The notes below the pieces were generated by a model. The model was not told the DNA's origin. It searched no databases and saw nothing but the letters and a program-made list of their open reading frames with translations. DNA of 64,000 bases from NCBI GenBank assembly GCA_047495785.1, contig JBLDXI010000045.1:806001-870000 (forward strand), read 5' to 3'. The position numbers and the translations under genes were made by a program. Positions 59,820 through 64,000 of this stretch are shown piece after piece. This DNA is from Lepidodermella squamata. Taxonomy: Eukaryota > Gastrotricha. The number at the start of each line of letters is the position of its first letter. The first letter of the stretch is position 1.

Positions 59820-62087
59820 TTACTTTTTCAGTGATTTCAGCTGTTCGCGAAGTTGCGGGACCACTATAGGGCGCCAGTCTCGTTGTCTCGCGATAAATCG
59901 TCGAAAATGAGGCGATTGTTGCACCAAAGTCGCAGAGAGGATAGCTCCAGTCATCGAAGCGATTTTCATCAATAGCCCATAATCCTTGAAAGTCGATTGA
60001 TGGACTTTGCTAACTTTTCCCAAAGCGGACGTCACGCCCATAACCTCGCTAAAAAGCTCTTCAATTTCATTATTCCCCATTTTAGCTTGAATGAAAACTT
60101 CAGTGATAGGAACCATCGCAGGATCGCCAGAAATGATCGAATTTAAGCCCAGCATGAGGTTCATCAATTCATATGGTTCCGGCTCCTCGAAAGACATCAA
60201 ACGCCGTGCGATGAAAGCAGCAAATTGCTTCAGAGGCCCCGCAAATTCCTGCGACCAACGGGCTCGAACGTCCTTATCAGCAATTCGCACGAGGGTGGCG
60301 AAACAAAACACGCTACTTTTTTCCTTATTGAAGGCAAATCGCACCATATCGCGAGCAACTGCAGTGTCCTGGAAAATCAGCCGAGCGAATTCGCCATTTC
60401 TCGACGACAAAATCATGCTGGCGACAAAATCAGCGACTCGAGCCGTGAAGCCAAGTTGCAGGAGGTAGTGATGGCCGGCATGCTCAGACGCGTATTTCTC
60501 CATGATTTCAGTCGCCCTGGGTAGAAATTTCACCATTCTCGTCGAAAACTCATCACAGTCCGCCAGATTTTTCAGCAACGCCAGATTCGGCCGAGCTAAG
60601 GCAATCGTCACGACAGTATGTTTCATACTCTGAGAGATATCCGCCTTTCCGTCTTTCATCAATCTCTCGCCAAACGGCACCGTAAATTCAAGCCTGACCG
60701 AGTTGCAAACGTGAAAGGATAGATGATTATTGATTAAATAATCCATAGGTAGAAACAAGTTGCAGAACTCATACGGAAGGTGAGTTAAAACTCCGAATAA
60801 GTTCAACATCAACCAGTTGAACGTGGTTGGAGATTCATTAAAGCCTGGGTAACTGTTACCCGGGTCTTGAACCAGGGTTTTATTGGCCCAGTCGCCAAAT
60901 GACAGCAGATAGGCAAGCATTATTAAATCCAGTGATTTTCCACGTTGTACCAAGGGTGAATTTTCTATGCACCGCAGGAAAACTTGGTTGTCGCGAAGTT
61001 TTTGCAGGACATCTGAAAAGTGGTACTGCCACTCGGAGGTTCCGACCTTTTGAACGCAAGTGCGAAGATCGCCGAACTTCCGGCCGGAGAACACGAACAG
61101 AATTATCGCAGACGCGTACCAGCTCAAATCGTCGAACGGTTTGACTAGAACAGCCCGGGCCGGGTCGGCCGTGATTTGGCTGAAATACGGCAGGGCTAAA
61201 ATGCCCCAGCCGATGAAAGCATTTTCAATATAGCCAGGTTTAGACGAAGCGAGTCGAATTAAAGCTTGGCGACTGACGCAACTGTAACCGAATGATTTTA
61301 GGAAATTTCTGTACCAAGGCTGGTTGATGACAGACTTGCATACCGGACCGTTTTGAACCCCATCGGCGATATAAATCCAGTTGGCAAGCATTTCGGAGAA
61401 CCAATAGAAAAATCTAAGTTCTGAACTCGTTGAAGTCGCAGGGTTCAGGCGTTCGAAAAACCAGAGAAGAGCTTTATTTTCGTTCAATTTGCTCAAAAGA
61501 TGAGACTTCCGTCGAAAAGCTTCTTTATACTCTTTGGTTGTGTCGACAACGTAACGCCGCATGTGGACAACGGTGTATAGGTTGAAATCCCAGCTTTTCG
61601 AATCGTCAATTGCTACAAAAATTTCGAGGCATTTCTCTAAATCTTGAACTCCGAACTGCCCTACGCCAAGTTTTGAATAGCCAGCCCTGAAATACGGCAC
61701 CAGCTCTTCGCCCTCGCCTTCGTTGCTGATCGCGTGAGTCGCTAGGGCTATTGCGGTTAGTTCTTCGTACCGTTTCAACTCGAACAACATAGCACAGGCT
61801 TCCATGGCGAGTTCAACCGTGTAGTCGCCGTGCATTTCAGCTGCTTCGTTGTAGCACTCGAGAGCGTCTTCGAAGCGACGCGAATTTTTAGCGAATCGGC
61901 CGCGTCTCATAAGTTCGAGGATTTCGCGGTCACGCTGTTTCGCCGCTGCCGGGCCACCGCCGGCTTTTTCTCGGGTCACCCTGCAGAACTCGGCGACTTT
62001 GTAGCGGTCTTTCAGGTCGAGGAAGTGCTGGTAGACATCGACTGACCCCGGCTTGGCATCATCGCCGAATATCAGTTCAAAAGCCAT
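59820..62087 (-). CDS. Uncharacterised 755-residue helical protein with N-terminal TPR-like repeats
   Basis: Single exon. Residues about 50-180 look like two or three TPR helices (NSRRFEDALECYNEAAEM, ACAMLFELKRYEELTAIAL). The rest is mostly alpha-helical with aromatic-rich helices and no catalytic motif I know. No signal peptide or membrane segment, so cytosolic or nuclear. The C-terminal 300 residues are closely matched by the neighbouring gene at 63054-64000 (both have HVCN-VR-EFTVPFG-RLMKDG-ADI and end in QLR-LK-LK), so the pair is a tandem duplication. I do not recognise the family. Confidence 0.85.
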   Translation of the reverse strand: MAFELIFGDDAKPGSVDVYQHFLDLKDRYKVAEFCRVTREKAGGGPAAAKQRDREILELMRRGRFAKNSRRFEDALECYNEAAEMHGDYTVELAMEACAMLFELKRYEELTAIALATHAISNEGEGEELVPYFRAGYSKLGVGQFGVQDLEKCLEIFVAIDDSKSWDFNLYTVVHMRRYVVDTTKEYKEAFRRKSHLLSKLNENKALLWFFERLNPATSTSSELRFFYWFSEMLANWIYIADGVQNGPVCKSVINQPWYRNFLKSFGYSCVSRQALIRLASSKPGYIENAFIGWGILALPYFSQITADPARAVLVKPFDDLSWYASAIILFVFSGRKFGDLRTCVQKVGTSEWQYHFSDVLQKLRDNQVFLRCIENSPLVQRGKSLDLIMLAYLLSFGDWANKTLVQDPGNSYPGFNESPTTFNWLMLNLFGVLTHLPYEFCNLFLPMDYLINNHLSFHVCNSVRLEFTVPFGERLMKDGKADISQSMKHTVVTIALARPNLALLKNLADCDEFSTRMVKFLPRATEIMEKYASEHAGHHYLLQLGFTARVADFVASMILSSRNGEFARLIFQDTAVARDMVRFAFNKEKSSVFCFATLVRIADKDVRARWSQEFAGPLKQFAAFIARRLMSFEEPEPYELMNLMLGLNSIISGDPAMVPITEVFIQAKMGNNEIEELFSEVMGVTSALGKVSKVHQSTFKDYGLLMKIASMTGAILSATLVQQSPHFRRFIARQRDWRPIVVPQLREQLKSLKK

Positions 62088-63053
62088 GGAATAAAACTTC
62101 TAAATATGATGGCAAAATTATTTGTCGAACTAATGAAACATGTCACATCCAACTATTTCAATTTAATCAAATCAAAATCACATAAAATCCTGGAATTTTG
62201 CAAACTTGGGCTCACTTATATGAGAAAATGAAGAACTCTCACGGGGACCAAACAATCGAGGCTAAATTTTGGCAGGAAAAGGCATTAGAAATGGATCTTA
62301 CTTTTAGCGGAAAAATGTCTAGAATTTCAAATAGGCCTAAATCACTCTTCGAACTTTCAAGGATTGACTATCATAATTCAAAAAGTGGAAAGTTTCAAAA
62401 AATCTACTAAAAATCTGAAATTAAAAAAAGGTTTCTTGAAATTCCTACATGCGCATGGTAAAATTTTGCCATTAGGAAATTGAATTTCTCTATGGCTGAA
62501 TTAAATTTTTTAAGGCGGACTTTTTTCAATATTTTTACTTTATTTCCACAGAGGTATGAGCATTTAACACCCCAAAAAAGGCTCCAACGCAGCCAAAACA
62601 AATCGAGGGGTTCCAGAGAGGGTTCCTCTAGCCATAGAATATTCCCTTATTCTCCCAATTTTAGCAGCCATAGGTCATACAGCAGTAGCTGCAAAAATGT
62701 GAAAAAGAGGAAAAAGTCGCAACGGGGGAAAGTTTTTCTCCGAAATGAAATGAAAAATCCAAAGTTATGAGTTTATACGTGCTTTTGATAAAGACTAGCT
62801 AAAGGTACCATGTTTCAAATTTTTTCCGACAAAAGAAGCTTTGACCTGACCAGATTTTATTGCTATCGATTGCAACATCGCAACACAGAATGTGAGTAAT
62901 AAGGAAACAAATCATCACGTGCGTCTCAGCCATTAATAATGGACCATCAAAGCATCGCAATAGAAAAAGCCCATCACTTCGGTGCAAATGTTGACCCGGT
63001 ACAGAAACATAATGCAAAATGGTGAATTATACGAGTATGGTATGTAACAGTTT
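62088..63053. other. Intergenic spacer between tandem paralogues
   Basis: No gene supported; open frames are short and AT-rich. The left end is the promoter side of the 755-residue gene, the right end the 3' flank of its paralogue. Confidence 0.4.
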
Positions 63054-64000
63054 TTATTGATAATTTTTCAGCGCTTTTAGGTGATCGCGTAGTTGTTCAG
63101 TAGCTCGCGGCCGCCATTCCGGATTTCGCAAGATGATTCGCCGAAAATGCGGCAACTGTTCCGAAAAGGCGGCGGCAACCAACGCGCCCGAAATCGACCC
63201 GATTCGCATCATCAACTCGTAATCTTTGATATTTTGACGACCAGCCGCTAGTTTAGACACCTTCCCTAGCGCCGTAGTAGCGCCCATTATCTCGCCGAAA
63301 AGTTGGCTCACTTCTTCATTCGTGATTTTCGCCTCGTCAAAAACTTGTTGAATCGGCACGAGGATAGGATCCCCAGCAATCAGAGAGTGAAAACTCAACA
63401 GCAAATTGACGAGTTCATGCGGGTCAAACTCGCTGAAATGCATCAATCGCCGCATTACGAAGGCCGCGAATTTTTTCAAGGGACCAGCAAACTTCTTCGA
63501 CCAGCGAAGTCGCGTTTCAGGGTTAGCACTCCGCAATAAGGCAGCCAGGCAGCGAGGGTTACTCTTCTCCTTATCAAAGCAAAACTGGGCGAAATCATCG
63601 GAAGAAACTGTATCTAGAAAAACGATTCGCGAAAATTCCCCATTTTTCGCTGCTAAAATCATGTGAGCGATAAAATCGGCGATTTTCGACGAAAATCCGA
63701 TTTGCAACACGCAATGGTACCCAGAATAGGCCGCAGCGTATTTCGACATTAATTCAACAGCTTTCGGCAGGTAGCGGACGATTCTCGAAGCGAATTCCTC
63801 GCAATTTGCCAATTTTTTGATTAAACCTGGTTCTTCCAAGCAAACTCCGACCTGAATTACGGAATGCATAATACTTTGCATTATGTCGGCATTTCCGTCT
63901 TTCATCAACCGGTCGCCAAACGGGACGGTGAATTCCATGCGAACTGCGTTGCAAACATGGTACGAGACGTGTTGGATCATAAATTCGAACGTGAAGAAAA
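63054..64000 (-). CDS. Tandem paralogue of the 755-residue protein, partial (window end)
   Basis: Encodes the C-terminal roughly 315 residues of a paralogue of 59820-62087; the frame stays open through the window edge (FFTFEFMIQHVSYHVCN), so the first ATG seen at 63980 is internal. Strong, gap-poor similarity to its neighbour throughout: FAGPLKKFAAFVMRRLMHF, LALGKVSK-type block (TTALGKVSKL) and PHFRRIILRNPEWRP. Function unknown. Confidence 0.85.
   Translation of the reverse strand, partial: FFTFEFMIQHVSYHVCNAVRMEFTVPFGDRLMKDGNADIMQSIMHSVIQVGVCLEEPGLIKKLANCEEFASRIVRYLPKAVELMSKYAAAYSGYHCVLQIGFSSKIADFIAHMILAAKNGEFSRIVFLDTVSSDDFAQFCFDKEKSNPRCLAALLRSANPETRLRWSKKFAGPLKKFAAFVMRRLMHFSEFDPHELVNLLLSFHSLIAGDPILVPIQQVFDEAKITNEEVSQLFGEIMGATTALGKVSKLAAGRQNIKDYELMMRIGSISGALVAAAFSEQLPHFRRIILRNPEWRPRATEQLRDHLKALKNYQ

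Overview
The window is eukaryotic and almost certainly from an invertebrate animal. Genes are split by short GT-AG introns (mostly about 40-90 nt). The gene content is animal: a DEG/ENaC channel, a Cys-loop receptor, a plexin-domain membrane protein, a four-domain Kunitz protein, sushi proteins, a Ly6-like GPI protein and a GT10 fucosyltransferase array. There are two elongator tRNA-Met genes and several small inverted-repeat transposons. An ecdysozoan, perhaps a nematode outside the Caenorhabditis group, fits best; this is inference, since many 3' splice sites end in AAG rather than the strict Caenorhabditis consensus.

Layout. 0.1-6.5 kb (minus): a roughly 1370-residue coiled-coil/spectrin-like protein with a predicted N-myristoylated, Cys-rich start. 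Three phase-compatible exons at 12.0-14.3 kb may be an alternative 5' end of it. 6.5-12 kb and 14.3-17.5 kb are long non-coding stretches with a perfect-looking foldback element at 16.8-17.1 kb. 17.5-40.6 kb: six alpha-1,3-fucosyltransferase (GT10) genes, one on minus and five on plus. They are interrupted by a DEG/ENaC channel gene, LINE reverse-transcriptase relics, a secreted trypsin-like pseudoprotease fused to ankyrin repeats, and a plexin-domain-containing protein. 40.8-42.3 kb: secreted four-Kunitz protein. 42.4-45.7 kb (minus): Cys-loop ligand-gated channel with a long acidic N-terminal extension. 45.9-52.5 kb: a tandem segmental duplication; each copy holds a tRNA-Met, a possible structured RNA hairpin and a sushi-domain gene. 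Three inverted-repeat elements lie in or beside it. 53.1-64 kb (minus): ureohydrolase (formimidoylglutamase-like), a small secreted orphan, an HSL/AADAC-type lipase, a Ly6-like GPI protein with a Trp-rich repeat insert, and two tandem paralogues of a large uncharacterised helical protein, the second cut by the window end.

Functional reading. The GT10 enzymes would act in the Golgi, fucosylating surface and secreted glycans. Many neighbours are themselves secretory or membrane proteins, but nothing in the sequence proves co-function. Exon limits were derived by eye from splice sites, reading phase and paralogue alignment; all phases quoted were checked arithmetically. The most unusual items are the secreted pseudoprotease-ankyrin fusion, the Trp-rich three-finger protein, the altered pore motif of the DEG/ENaC channel, the C-terminal second membrane segment in one GT10 enzyme, and the duplicated hairpin with a compensatory base change.
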